A DNA stretch of 45,094 nucleotides from Lachnospiraceae bacterium UBA7202 (GTDB taxonomy: Bacteria; Bacillota; Clostridia; Lachnospirales; Lachnospiraceae), in contig DKUO01000057.1 of the NCBI GenBank assembly GCA_002490705.1, positions 1 through 45,094 of the forward strand, in the 5' to 3' direction. The translations under genes and the position numbers were made by a program. Under the pieces are notes generated by a model. The model was not told the DNA's origin and searched no databases. It saw only the letters and a program-made list of their open reading frames with translations. Position 1 is the stretch's first letter, and the number at the start of each line of letters is the position of its first letter. Shown piece by piece: positions 14,868 to 23,404 of this stretch.

Positions 14868-15407
14868 TTAGCCAAAATATCTCTTTAAGAGACCTTCAAA
14901 CGCCTTGCCGTGTCTCGCCTCGTCGCGTGCCATCTCATGAACGGTGTCATGGATCGCGTCCAGATTAGCGGCTTTTGCACGCTTTGCAAGATCAAACTTG
15001 CCTGCGGTTGCGCCGTTCTCAGCCTCTACTCTCATTTCCAGATTTTTCTTGGTGGAATCGGTTACCACTTCGCCGAGCAGTTCTGCAAATTTAGCGGCAT
15101 GCTCCGCCTCTTCCCATGCAGCCTTCTCCCAGTACAGGCCGATTTCTGGATATCCCTCTCTGTGAGCAACTCTTGCCATAGCAAGATACATACCAACCTC
15201 GGTACATTCACCGTTGAAGTTTGCGCGAAGGTCAGCCATAATGTCTTCGCTTACGCCCTTAGCTACGCCGACAACATGCTCTGCAGCCCAAGTCATTTCG
15301 CCGCCCTGTGCCGTGAATTTCTCAGCGGGTGCATTACATACCGGGCATTTTTCCGGTGCAGAGTCTCCTTCGTGAACATAACCGCATACCTGACATACAA
15401 ATTTCAT
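14868..15407 (-). CDS. rbr: Reverse rubrerythrin (peroxide reductase)
   Basis: The 179-residue protein reduces hydrogen peroxide to water in the cytoplasm of anaerobes. Domain order is reversed relative to classical rubrerythrin: an N-terminal rubredoxin-like Fe(Cys)4 domain (C5-Q-V-C8 and C21-P-V-C24) followed by a ferritin-like four-helix diiron domain. Diiron ligands are visible as G-E-C-T-E, EEAEH, E-A-E-N-G and the C-terminal DEARH. AAGGAG precedes the ATG. It is flanked by rubredoxin and a PerR-type regulator, with a candidate PerR box about 80 bp upstream. Confidence 0.95.
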   Translation of the reverse strand: MKFVCQVCGYVHEGDSAPEKCPVCNAPAEKFTAQGGEMTWAAEHVVGVAKGVSEDIMADLRANFNGECTEVGMYLAMARVAHREGYPEIGLYWEKAAWEEAEHAAKFAELLGEVVTDSTKKNLEMRVEAENGATAGKFDLAKRAKAANLDAIHDTVHEMARDEARHGKAFEGLLKRYFG

Positions 15408-15477
15408 AGTGTGATCTCCTTTTCTTTTTTATATTTTCCCCTTTCGGGGGAGTAAGCATAAATATTGTCTGCAAAGA

Positions 15478-15492
15478 TATTGATTATTATAT
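15478..15492 (-). promoter_or_regulatory. Candidate PerR box before rubrerythrin
   Basis: Minus-strand ATATAATAATCAATA matches the 7-1-7 PerR consensus TTATAATnATTATAA at 11 of 14 defined positions. It overlaps the stop codon of the perR-like gene and lies 71-85 bp upstream of the rubrerythrin start. Confidence 0.4.
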
Positions 15493-15888
15493 CTGTTCTT
15501 CAGCAGATTTATCCAGACATTTTCCGCAAACACCGTAAAAACAAGTGCTTTGACGGTCTATTCTGCCATCAAATTCCTGCTGTGCTTTTGAAAACAGTTC
15601 CTCCAGGCCGTCAAGCTGTATATCCGTTACCGATCCACAGTCTGAACAGACAAAATGGCAATGTCTCGAGGTATCCCCGTCAAAATGGTCGACGCCGTCG
15701 CCCACCTGTAATCTCAGGATCTCACCCCGCTCTGCAAGCAGCGTCAAATTACGGTAGACTGTTCCGAGACTGATATTCGGATAGTTCTGCCGAATATTCT
15801 GATAGACCACATCGGCAGTCGGATGATCCTTGCGGGTCATCAGAAAACTGAAAATCATTTGCCGCTGCCGGCTGTATTTCATTGCCAT
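15487..15888 (-). CDS. perR: Fur-family peroxide-responsive repressor (PerR-like)
   Basis: This 133-residue regulator has an N-terminal winged helix (S-R-Q-R-Q-M-I-F-S-F-L, then I-S-L-G-T-V-Y-R-N-L recognition helix) and a dimerisation domain. A structural zinc site is formed by two CxxC pairs (H-F-V-C-S-D-C-G and G-V-C-G-K-C). The segment G-V-D-H-F-D-G-D-T-S-R-H-C-H supplies regulatory metal ligands including histidines and an aspartate, as in PerR. The start at 15888 has AGGAGG 6 bases upstream. Its neighbours, rubrerythrin and rubredoxin, are classic PerR targets, which is why I prefer PerR over Fur or Zur. Confidence 0.85.
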   Translation of the reverse strand: MAMKYSRQRQMIFSFLMTRKDHPTADVVYQNIRQNYPNISLGTVYRNLTLLAERGEILRLQVGDGVDHFDGDTSRHCHFVCSDCGSVTDIQLDGLEELFSKAQQEFDGRIDRQSTCFYGVCGKCLDKSAEEQI

Positions 15889-15957
15889 AACAGCCCTCCT
15901 TGTTCGACCCAACACCTCATAAATCAAAAATAGGAATCATTACTGTTTTGCAATCTC

Positions 15958-15985
15958 ATTATAACAAATAAGGAGAGGCTGTCAA
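15958..15985 (-). promoter_or_regulatory. Promoter of the perR-like gene
   Basis: Minus-strand TTGACA (15985-15980), 16 bp, TATAAT (15963-15958): near-consensus. The -10 region lies inside TTATAAT, a PerR half-site, so autoregulation is possible. Confidence 0.75.
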
Positions 15986-16040
15986 TCCATATTTTAGAAA
16001 TTTATAAATTTTTTATAAGATTATCGGTGTTGTTTAATTC

Positions 16041-16070
16041 TTGCGGGCTGAAAATGTGGTATCATATAGT
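16041..16070 (+). promoter_or_regulatory. Candidate promoter of the two-component operon
   Basis: TTGCGG (16041-16046), 18 bp, TATAGT (16065-16070), giving a start near 16077 and a short leader containing AAAGGAAG. Confidence 0.5.
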
Positions 16071-16098
16071 TCAGTAGCTCAGAAAGGAAGTTTTTTCA

Positions 16099-17583
16099 GT
16101 GAAATTCAGAACCAGATTATTGATCACGTCGCTGATCATCATACTGTTACCGCTTTTGCTGACAAGTGTTTCGATCTTGGTTTTGGGAAGCCACATCGAG
16201 GATACGGAGTCGCAGTTTGGTTTTTTGAACAGGGATAATGCTTCTTTTATTTATACGATAGAAAATTATGGCCGTATTACGGAGGAAGTTCTTGAGGAGA
16301 TCAGGCAGCAGATTGCGGAAGATCCGGCCAGATTGGAAGATAAGGATTATCTGGATGAGATCACGCTGGATTTAAAGGATAAGTCTTCCTATATTATTGT
16401 CAGAAAGGGCGACGAGCTCTATTATACCGGAAACAGCAACGGCGCCAAAAAGATTTTCCGCGCCCTGCCGGAGTATGGTAATGAAATGCCGGATACGAAG
16501 ACTGGTTATTATTACAACGATATCAACAAACTGGTTAAGGCGGTGGATTTTCGCTTTACGGATGGCAGCGAGGGAAGTCTCTTTATTGTCACCAACATCA
16601 GTACGCTTCTTCCGCGGAAGATGCTCCGCAATATGATATTGGCCTTTATTTTAGTGCTTGTCTTCACCAGTATTTTGTTGACGCGTTGGATTCAGAAGGG
16701 TATTTTCACACCGATTAATCAGTTAAATACAGCGATGCAGAATATTGCGGAGGGCAATCTGGAATATATGCTCACCACGGAGGAAAAGGGGGAGATCGGA
16801 GAATTATACCGCAACTATGAAGACATGCGGCTGCGGCTTAAGGAGTCTTTGGATGAGAAGTTCGAACATGAACAGAAAAATAAAGAGCTGGTCAGCAATA
16901 TTTCTCATGATTTAAAGACGCCGATCACGTCCATTAAAGGATATGTGGAGGGTATCATGGACGGTGTTGCAGATACGCCGGAGAAAATGAACAAATATAT
17001 TAAAACGATCTATGACAAGGCGAATGATATGGATCGGCTGATCAACGAGTTGACAACCTACTCTGGAATTGATACCAACAGGATTCCGTACACGTTCCGG
17101 CGTATCAGCGTGGCGGATTATTTCGGGGATTGTGTGGAGGAGGTGGGCCTGGATCTAGAGTCCAAGAATATTCAGCTGAACTACGAAGATCTGGTGGACC
17201 CGGCTGTGCAGATTATCGCAGATCCCGAACAGCTGAAACGGGTCATCAATAATATCATCAGTAACAGTGTAAAATATATGAACAAAGAAAAGGGAGTCAT
17301 TGACATTCGTATTTTGGACGAGGTGGACGCCATCCGTGTGGAGATTGAGGACAACGGAATGGGAATTGCCGCGAAGGATCTGCCGAATATTTTCGAGCGG
17401 TTTTACCGCACGGACGCCTCCCGCAATTCTTCTAAGGGCGGCAGCGGCATCGGATTGTCCATTGTGAAAAAGATTGTCGAGGATCACGGCGGCTACATCT
17501 GGGCCACCAGCAAGGAGGGTGAAGGCACGTGTATGCATTTTGTAATCCGCAAGTATCAGATGATGCCGGAGAATGAGGAGTGA
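16099..17583 (+). CDS. Sensor histidine kinase, GTG start
   Basis: The 494-residue membrane kinase has a helix at about residues 9-30, an extracellular sensor of about 140 residues, a second helix at about 177-196, a HAMP linker to about 250, a HisKA domain with phosphorylated H270 in SNISHDLKTP, and an ATPase domain with N box (NNIISNSVKY), G1 (EDNGMGI), F box and G2 (GSGIGLSIV). The GTG start at 16099 follows AAAGGAAG. The response regulator gene begins 40 bp after the stop. The signal sensed is unknown. Confidence 0.93.
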   Translation: MKFRTRLLITSLIIILLPLLLTSVSILVLGSHIEDTESQFGFLNRDNASFIYTIENYGRITEEVLEEIRQQIAEDPARLEDKDYLDEITLDLKDKSSYIIVRKGDELYYTGNSNGAKKIFRALPEYGNEMPDTKTGYYYNDINKLVKAVDFRFTDGSEGSLFIVTNISTLLPRKMLRNMILAFILVLVFTSILLTRWIQKGIFTPINQLNTAMQNIAEGNLEYMLTTEEKGEIGELYRNYEDMRLRLKESLDEKFEHEQKNKELVSNISHDLKTPITSIKGYVEGIMDGVADTPEKMNKYIKTIYDKANDMDRLINELTTYSGIDTNRIPYTFRRISVADYFGDCVEEVGLDLESKNIQLNYEDLVDPAVQIIADPEQLKRVINNIISNSVKYMNKEKGVIDIRILDEVDAIRVEIEDNGMGIAAKDLPNIFERFYRTDASRNSSKGGSGIGLSIVKKIVEDHGGYIWATSKEGEGTCMHFVIRKYQMMPENEE

Positions 17584-17623
17584 AAAAACCGGAGAACAGA
17601 TCAATAGAAAAAGGAGAAGGCGT

Positions 17624-18313
17624 ATGAGCAAAATTTTGATTGTGGAAGATGAAGAGGCAATCGCTGATCTGGAGAAGGACTATCTGGAATTGAGCGATTT
17701 TGAGGTGACCATTGAAAATAGCGGGGATAAGGGATTGGAAACGGCGCTGACGGGCAGCTTTGATCTGGTGATCTTAGACCTTATGCTGCCGGGCATAGAT
17801 GGCTTTGAGGTTTGTAAGCAGATTCGGGAGGAGAAAAACATTCCGATCATCATGGTGTCGGCAAAAAAGGATGATATTGATAAAATACGGGGACTGGGTT
17901 TAGGCGCGGACGATTATATGACAAAGCCGTTCAGCCCCTCGGAGCTTGTGGCCAGAGTGAAGGCGCATATGGCGCGCTATGACAGGCTGGTGGGCAGCAA
18001 TCAGAAGGCAAACGATATCATAGAGATCAGGGGTCTTAAGATTGATAAGACGGCCAGAAGAGTCTACGTGGATGGGGAAGAGCGGATGTTTACCACAAAG
18101 GAGTTTGATCTGCTCACCTTCCTTGCGGAAAATCCCAATCACGTATATTCCAAAGAGGAGCTGTTTCGTGAAATCTGGGATATGGATTCCATCGGAGATA
18201 TTGCCACTGTCACTGTGCATATCAAGAAAATCCGCGAGAAGATAGAGTATGATACAGCGAAGCCGCAGTATATTGAGACGATCTGGGGGATAGGATACCG
18301 GTTCAGGATATGA
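17624..18313 (+). CDS. OmpR/PhoB-family response regulator
   Basis: The 229-residue DNA-binding partner of the preceding kinase has a receiver domain (acidic pocket E8-D9, phosphoacceptor D52 in LVILDLMLPG, conserved K in MVSAKKD) and a winged-helix output domain from about residue 130 ending in T-I-W-G-I-G-Y-R-F. The start at 17624 follows AAGGAGAAGG; a longer start at 17573 overlaps the kinase gene. Its stop overlaps the next start codon as ATGA, coupling it to the pseudouridine synthase gene. Confidence 0.95.
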   Translation: MSKILIVEDEEAIADLEKDYLELSDFEVTIENSGDKGLETALTGSFDLVILDLMLPGIDGFEVCKQIREEKNIPIIMVSAKKDDIDKIRGLGLGADDYMTKPFSPSELVARVKAHMARYDRLVGSNQKANDIIEIRGLKIDKTARRVYVDGEERMFTTKEFDLLTFLAENPNHVYSKEELFREIWDMDSIGDIATVTVHIKKIREKIEYDTAKPQYIETIWGIGYRFRI

Positions 18314-19029
18314 AGCACGAGAGAATTCTCTATGAGGACAATGACGTTATCGTCTGCCATAAACCTGCTGGAATCGCCACCCAGACAGCGCGGGTCGGGC
18401 AGGCGGATATGGTGAGTGAGATAGCGAATTATCTGAAAAACCTCCATCCTGAGCAGAAAGCGCCTCCCTATGTGGGCGTAATCCACCGGCTGGATCAGCC
18501 CGTGGAGGGGATTCTGGTTTTTGCCAGAAACAAAGCGGCGGCAGCAGATTTAAGCAGGCAGGCAGCAGGCAGCGGGATGAAAAAAGAATATCTGGCAGTG
18601 GTCTGTGGAGGACCTTTTGAAAGGACGGGAGAACTGAGGGATTATCTGTTAAAGGATGGAAAGACCAATACCTCCCGCGTTGTGCCTTCCGAGGTAAAGG
18701 GCGCGAAGGAGGCCAGGCTCTCCTATGAAGTCCTGTCGGAAGGATTATTGGGAACGGCGCTTGTGAGAGTACAGCTTGACACAGGGCGGCACCATCAGAT
18801 ACGGGTACAGATGGCGAATGCGGGAATGCCGCTTCTGGGGGATCACAAATACGCCGGGGAAGCGGTGCTTACCATTTCCACAGAGCTGGGCGTCCGGGAG
18901 ATTGCGTTGTGTGCATACCGTCTGACGTTTACGCATCCGAAGACGGGAAAGAGGATGAAATTTGAGGTCAGGCCGGAGGGGGCGGCGTTTCAAAATTGGA
19001 TTGAAACAGAGGAAAAACCGGAGGTATAG
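18310..19029 (+). CDS. RluA-family RNA pseudouridine synthase
   Basis: The 239-residue enzyme isomerises uridine to pseudouridine in ribosomal or transfer RNA. The catalytic aspartate is D62 in HRLDQPVEG; most relatives read HRLDxxTSG, so the PVEG variant is slightly unusual. G-R-H-H-Q-I-R-V-Q and H-P-K-T-G-K-R near the C-terminus are family-typical. No S4 domain is present. It overlaps the response regulator stop by 4 bp and is probably translated from the same mRNA, but a functional link to the two-component system is not evident. Confidence 0.92.
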   Translation: MKHERILYEDNDVIVCHKPAGIATQTARVGQADMVSEIANYLKNLHPEQKAPPYVGVIHRLDQPVEGILVFARNKAAAADLSRQAAGSGMKKEYLAVVCGGPFERTGELRDYLLKDGKTNTSRVVPSEVKGAKEARLSYEVLSEGLLGTALVRVQLDTGRHHQIRVQMANAGMPLLGDHKYAGEAVLTISTELGVREIALCAYRLTFTHPKTGKRMKFEVRPEGAAFQNWIETEEKPEV

Positions 19030-19072
19030 GATTTCAGAAAAGTTATATACTAAAAAAGCAGAATGGGAGTAG

Positions 19073-19105
19073 GAAGACTCGAAGTACATCGTATTTCGGG
19101 TCTTC
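19073..19105 (+). terminator. Hairpin after the pseudouridine synthase gene
   Basis: GAAGACTCGAA pairs with TTCGGGTCTTC (11 bp with one G-U) around an 11-nt loop, followed by TTCTTTGG. The T tract is short, so it is a moderate terminator. Confidence 0.55.
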
Positions 19106-19132
19106 TTCTTTGGGAAGAAGGAGCAGAGCTAT

Positions 19133-20206
19133 ATGGTATTTGACGGGGAAAACGGGATAGCAGCGCGGTTTTGGAACAACAAATTGAGCAGAGGGTGTAT
19201 CGTCACTGCCCTTGTCTGGTTTTTCTTCCGCTATCTGTTTTCCCTCGCAGCCCCTTTCTTTCTGGCGTTTGCGTTGATTACGCTGTTGTATCCGCTGCTG
19301 GAGCGAATACAGAGAAAAATCCCGATCAGGAAAAAGTTTTTGGCGGCGCTTATTATTTTGCCCGTTTTGCTTCTCGTAAGCGCTGCACTGTGGGCAGTCT
19401 TTTCGTTCGGCGTGGGACAGCTGCAGGGTTTGCCTGCGTTTTGTGAAGAAGTGGAAAAGCAGGTGGAAATTTTTTTTCATCAATGCTGCTGTCAGCTTGA
19501 CGGCCGTTTTGGATGGGAGGGAGAACGAATTGAAAGCTATGTGATTGAGCAGATGACGGTTATCATGGAAAATGTGCAGATTCAAGTGGTTCCGCAGCTG
19601 CTTTCCTCTTCTTACAGCTGTTTTAAGGGAATTTTCGGGACGGTTGGTTTTTTGGCAATTACTTGTATAGCGGCATTTTTGTTGGAAAAAGATTATACAA
19701 AATTTGTGGAATGGGTAAAGGGTGAAGAGAGCTTTCGCTTTCTCTGGTCTGTGCTGGAGGGAGTGCTTTCTTACCTGATTACTTTTTTTAAAGCGCAGGG
19801 GGTCATTTTGTTTGTGATTGCCGTACTGTGCAGTGTTATCTTAAGTGTGGCAGGGGTGGAGGGCGGCATTTTTTTCGGCATTCTTGCGGGGGTTTTGGAT
19901 ATGCTGCCTTTTGTGGGAACGGGAATTGTGCTGGTGCCTTTGTCGGTCTGGCAGCTTTTGGGCGGCCATTATGTGCGGACGATTGTGTGCCTGGTTCTTT
20001 ATGGAATCTGTGTGCTTACAAGAGAATTGCTGGAACCGAAGCTGATTGGCAAGGAAACGGGAGTAGCGCCTATTCTGATTCTGTTTTCTGTCTATGCGGG
20101 GCTGAAGCTTTTCGGGGTGGGTGGAATTATTAAGGGGCCGCTTGCGCTGATTGTTATTTTTGAGATATTGAAAAGCGGAAAGGAATTTGACGAAAGTGCG
20201 GCGTAA
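19133..20206 (+). CDS. AI-2E family (YtvI-like) membrane permease
   Basis: The 357-residue protein of the PF01594 family has about seven to eight membrane segments. The family core is clear near the C-terminus: L-D-M-L-P-F-V-G-T-G-I-V-L-V-P, then R-E-L-L-E-P-K-L-I-G-K and G-L-K-L-F-G-V-G-G-I-I-K-G-P. Members include AI-2 exporters, Na+/H+ antiporters and the sporulation protein YtvI; which applies here is not decidable. AAGGAG lies 9 bases before the ATG. Confidence 0.88.
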   Translation: MVFDGENGIAARFWNNKLSRGCIVTALVWFFFRYLFSLAAPFFLAFALITLLYPLLERIQRKIPIRKKFLAALIILPVLLLVSAALWAVFSFGVGQLQGLPAFCEEVEKQVEIFFHQCCCQLDGRFGWEGERIESYVIEQMTVIMENVQIQVVPQLLSSSYSCFKGIFGTVGFLAITCIAAFLLEKDYTKFVEWVKGEESFRFLWSVLEGVLSYLITFFKAQGVILFVIAVLCSVILSVAGVEGGIFFGILAGVLDMLPFVGTGIVLVPLSVWQLLGGHYVRTIVCLVLYGICVLTRELLEPKLIGKETGVAPILILFSVYAGLKLFGVGGIIKGPLALIVIFEILKSGKEFDESAA

Positions 20207-20223
20207 GAGGTATCATGTAACAG

Positions 20224-21861
20224 ATGCAGACACAACAGAAAAAAGGGACGGCAAAAAGGATTACCATGAGTGACAGAGGCAGAAAAGATTATAGTGCGAG
20301 AATTTTCCGTTTTCCCTCTGCGGCAGGGATTGCGGAAGCGATGGCGTATGTGCTGGCGGTGACGCTTTCTGTGATGTGCGTGGTGATCGCCTTTTACGCG
20401 CAGGACGGATATAATCAGATCGGCAATGCGAAATTTGTGGTGTACAAGGTGACGATGCTGGCCGGATTTTTTCTATTTTTGGCGTTGGGAGCAGTTTATG
20501 GATGTCTTTTCCTGCGGGAAAAGGGAAAATGTAAAATCAGACTGTCGGTTACGGATGGCTGTGTGCTGGCATATCTTCTCTTTTCAACCATTTCCGTCGT
20601 TTCCGGCGGTTTTTATGAAGATGCGCTCTGGGGAAGCTACGGCTGGAATATGGGATGGATGTCGCAGCTCAGCTTTGTGCTTATCTATCTGGCATTATCC
20701 CGGTTCGGAAAATACTATCGCGCAGTTTTGGCAGTTTTTTGCGGATCGGCGTTTTGTGTATTTGCGATTGCGGTATTGCACCGTATGCTGATTGATCCGA
20801 TTGGCTTTTACAATGGGCTGCAAAGTGATCAAATGGCGCAGTTTCTCTCCACCATAGGACAGGCTACCTGGTATGCCAGTTATCTGGTGGTGGCGCTGCC
20901 CGTAGGGATAACGGTATTTTTGTTTGCAGAGAAGACAAGGTGGCGGGTGCTTGGCGGCATATACACGGCGGTGGGGTTTGCCTCGCTGGTGACGCAGAAC
21001 AGTGACAGCGCCTATTTTGCCATGGCGGCTTTTATGATTGTTTTCTTTTGGGTCTGTGTGGAGAGGCGGGAGACGCTTAACCGGTTCGCGGAGGTCTGTA
21101 CGCTTTTTTTTGCGGCGGGTAAGGTGATGCATTTTCTCATGAAGGTACACCCGAACCCAGACTTACAATATGACTTTATCACCTCGCTGGTTTTAGACGG
21201 AGCGGTTACATGGATTCTTCTGGGGCTGTGTATTTTTCTTTCCCTGTTTTTATATAAGCGAAGGAACAGTTCCTATTCTCTGACAGATATGCTCCGGGTC
21301 AGGCGGGTGGTGCTGGCGGCGGCTGCTTTGGCTGTGATTCTGCTGGCCGGGCTGATCGTAATGCAGAGCAAAGGGCTTTTGCCGGGGGAACTTGGTGAAA
21401 AGCTGAGCGCTGTATCCTATTTTAACTGGGGCAGTGAGTGGGGCAATGGCAGAGGAAGGATATGGGATTTTTCTGTCCGGGTATTTAGGGAGGAAGACGT
21501 CCGGCATAAGCTTTTCGGAGTAGGGCCGGACTGTTTCAGCAGTTACACGGCGGCAGTTCACGGGGAGGAAACAGCTCTTCTCTGGGGCAGGAAGATCCTT
21601 ACCAACGCCCATAACGAATGGCTCAATGTGCTGATCAATACAGGGATATTCGGCGCGGCGGCGTACATAGGGATATTTGTTTCGTCTGTGGGGAGATTTT
21701 TGAAGGCGCGGCGGCAGGATTTTCTGTTAGTGGGCGCGGCAGCCTCGGCGGCTTCCTATATGGCTTACAATTTTTTCTGCTACCAGCAAGTGTGCTGTAC
21801 GCCTTTTGTGTTTATGGTGCTGGGAATCGGCGCGTATATAATAGAAACGCGCTGCCGATAA
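20224..21861 (+). CDS. O-antigen ligase-like polymerase membrane protein
   Basis: The 545-residue protein has about a dozen hydrophobic segments and a large loop at about residues 400-470 holding the Wzy/WaaL-type signature: G-R-G-R-I-W-D-F-S, F-G-V-G-P-D and N-A-H-N-E-W-L-N-V-L. The conserved Arg, His and Asn residues of that loop are thought to act in transfer of undecaprenyl-linked glycan. In a Gram-positive cell it would polymerise or ligate a surface polysaccharide or teichoic-acid-like polymer. It follows the permease gene by 17 bp. No glycosyltransferase genes lie immediately beside it. Confidence 0.85.
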   Translation: MQTQQKKGTAKRITMSDRGRKDYSARIFRFPSAAGIAEAMAYVLAVTLSVMCVVIAFYAQDGYNQIGNAKFVVYKVTMLAGFFLFLALGAVYGCLFLREKGKCKIRLSVTDGCVLAYLLFSTISVVSGGFYEDALWGSYGWNMGWMSQLSFVLIYLALSRFGKYYRAVLAVFCGSAFCVFAIAVLHRMLIDPIGFYNGLQSDQMAQFLSTIGQATWYASYLVVALPVGITVFLFAEKTRWRVLGGIYTAVGFASLVTQNSDSAYFAMAAFMIVFFWVCVERRETLNRFAEVCTLFFAAGKVMHFLMKVHPNPDLQYDFITSLVLDGAVTWILLGLCIFLSLFLYKRRNSSYSLTDMLRVRRVVLAAAALAVILLAGLIVMQSKGLLPGELGEKLSAVSYFNWGSEWGNGRGRIWDFSVRVFREEDVRHKLFGVGPDCFSSYTAAVHGEETALLWGRKILTNAHNEWLNVLINTGIFGAAAYIGIFVSSVGRFLKARRQDFLLVGAAASAASYMAYNFFCYQQVCCTPFVFMVLGIGAYIIETRCR

Positions 21862-21871
21862 AAGCAGCGCG
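21848..21871. terminator. Convergent terminator overlapping a stop codon
   Basis: CGCGCTGC (21848-21855) pairs with GCAGCGCG (21864-21871), and the loop contains the ligase stop codon. On the minus strand it is followed by TTTCTATTAT and probably ends the secreted-protein transcript. Confidence 0.6.
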
Positions 21872-21908
21872 TCTCTCCCACACTTACTAAAAAGAAGATG
21901 AAGACTGT

Positions 21909-22592
21909 TTATTGTGCCGGCACCTCAACGAAAGCGAGTGTGCCGAGAGAGGTCATGTTGATCACTACATGATCTTCTCTGACTTCTGCAACGCTTACAT
22001 CGGTCCACTGTCCGTTGCTCCACTGAACTACCTTGATGTTGTTCGCGGATGTAACGCCGGGCATATAGAAGTTGACAGTTGCCGTATCAAATTTTACGGA
22101 AGCGTTAACCTCTACCACATTTAAGACAGTGCCGCCAATGTTGGAAGCGTATGTCTTTGCAACGGAAATCGCATTGTCTGAAGGCTTTAACACGGAGAAG
22201 GTCTGATTGCTGGGAGCGCCGTTAATGATAACGCTGCCGCCCTGGGAAATGGGAGTCACATCGGACAGGCCGGGTAATTCCGTAACAGCGTTGTTTGCGT
22301 ACTCGCCAACCGTTTTCTTCTCGCTGGTTGCAGCAACTGTGGTAGCCATCGGAATACCGGATGCCTCTGCAGCAGCCGCATCTGCCTGTGCTTCTCTTGC
22401 GAATGCCTGCGTGAGAGCAGCTTCTTTTGCTGCCGCAGCTCTCTCCGCTCTCTCTTCTGCGGAAATTTCTTTGCTTCCGCCACCGCTACTGCTGCCACCG
22501 CCTCTGCTGGGGCTTTCTGCGGCCATAACAGGCATGGAAACCAACATAATGGCAGCCATTGACAGGGAAACAATTTTACTGATTTTTTTCAT
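21909..22592 (-). CDS. Secreted protein of unknown function
   Basis: The 227-residue protein has a clean Sec signal peptide (KKISKIVSLSMAAIMLVSMP, cleavage near A-M/A-E at about residues 24-25), a Gly/Ser-rich stretch (R-G-G-G-S-S-S-G-G-G), an Ala/Glu-rich probably helical region (about 40-80) and a C-terminal beta-rich domain of about 110 residues with an N-G-Q-W-T-D-V-S segment. No LPxTG or other anchor is visible. AGGAGG lies 8 bases before the ATG. It follows the pseudo-sortase gene by 56 bp on the same strand and may belong to the switchable surface gene group. Confidence 0.75.
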   Translation of the reverse strand: MKKISKIVSLSMAAIMLVSMPVMAAESPSRGGGSSSGGGSKEISAEERAERAAAAKEAALTQAFAREAQADAAAAEASGIPMATTVAATSEKKTVGEYANNAVTELPGLSDVTPISQGGSVIINGAPSNQTFSVLKPSDNAISVAKTYASNIGGTVLNVVEVNASVKFDTATVNFYMPGVTSANNIKVVQWSNGQWTDVSVAEVREDHVVINMTSLGTLAFVEVPAQ

Positions 22593-22648
22593 TCTGGAGT
22601 CCTCCTTTGATGATGAATGATATTATAATAAGTATTAAGTGTGGTCTG

Positions 22649-23404
22649 TTAGTATTCTTCCATGATTCGGCTGATTGTTCCGGCTTCATCCTGGGTCAGG
22701 ACAGCGACAATCACAAATTGGTGTTCCGGATCATCCTCTTTATGGGCTGTCAGCGTGACCAGAAAATGATACGGTGTGATAAAGCTCCAGCCATCCCGCA
22801 AATTCATTTGCAGATCCCTTGTGGAATACAAATCATTTAAAAATGACAGACAGCTGATCGTGTCAGTGAAGTCATAGTCCCGAATCAGACTCGTGTTTTC
22901 CCGCTCATAAGCGGCAAAAATTTCGTATGTCAAGACATTTCCATCCAAATAGAGGTACATTTTTTCGTGCGAATCGAAAAAAGCCGGATCTGCAAAGCGG
23001 TAGAGATCTGTAAAAGGATAGGACTGCGCTTTGCGGGAGTCCGGATTTTTGAAGGCATTGCCATGCAGTATCGTATTGAAGTCGCACATGTCGGTTACAT
23101 TGGCAAGCTCAATATAGACGGCGCCGTGAGGGTCGTCCTCACCGAAAGCGTTGTGATTGCTGTAAAAATCATCGGATTGCCCGTCCTGCAGCACCGGACA
23201 GTCAATTTGGGTATCCGGGACATAGAGCCATGCGAAAATATTCGGATTTTCTGCTTTCAGTGCGGTAAAGTCTATTTGCGAATCTGCGCCGCTCTCTGCT
23301 GCGATTGCCGTTCCTTCATGGCTGTCCTGTCCGCATCCGGTGATGCTGCACAGAAGAAAAAGGCAGAAAAATATGGTTGTATAAAAGGATTTTGTCTTTG
23401 CCAT
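22649..23404 (-). CDS. Class B sortase-like lipoprotein without catalytic residues
   Basis: The 251-residue protein follows the class B sortase fold (N-P-N-I-F-A-W-L-Y-V-P-D-T near 53, then I-D-C-P-V-L-Q, and DFNTILHG near 108), but all three catalytic positions are changed. The active His of Y-G-H-N-M aligns with N116 in LHGNAF, the active Cys of T-L-T-T-C with H221 in TLTAH, and the active Arg of R-F-V-V with Q229 in HQFVIV. It begins with a lipoprotein signal (lipobox ITGC, Cys24), whereas active class B sortases use an N-terminal membrane anchor. I infer a non-enzymatic binding or scaffold role at the surface. Its ATG overlaps the stop codon of the LCP gene by one base (TAATG), so translation is coupled. 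Confidence 0.8.
   Translation of the reverse strand: MAKTKSFYTTIFFCLFLLCSITGCGQDSHEGTAIAAESGADSQIDFTALKAENPNIFAWLYVPDTQIDCPVLQDGQSDDFYSNHNAFGEDDPHGAVYIELANVTDMCDFNTILHGNAFKNPDSRKAQSYPFTDLYRFADPAFFDSHEKMYLYLDGNVLTYEIFAAYERENTSLIRDYDFTDTISCLSFLNDLYSTRDLQMNLRDGWSFITPYHFLVTLTAHKEDDPEHQFVIVAVLTQDEAGTISRIMEEY

Noticed and set aside
14910..15455. 181-codon plus-strand frame opposite rubrerythrin
   Set aside because: It is antisense to a certain gene, with no ribosome site and no recognisable family.
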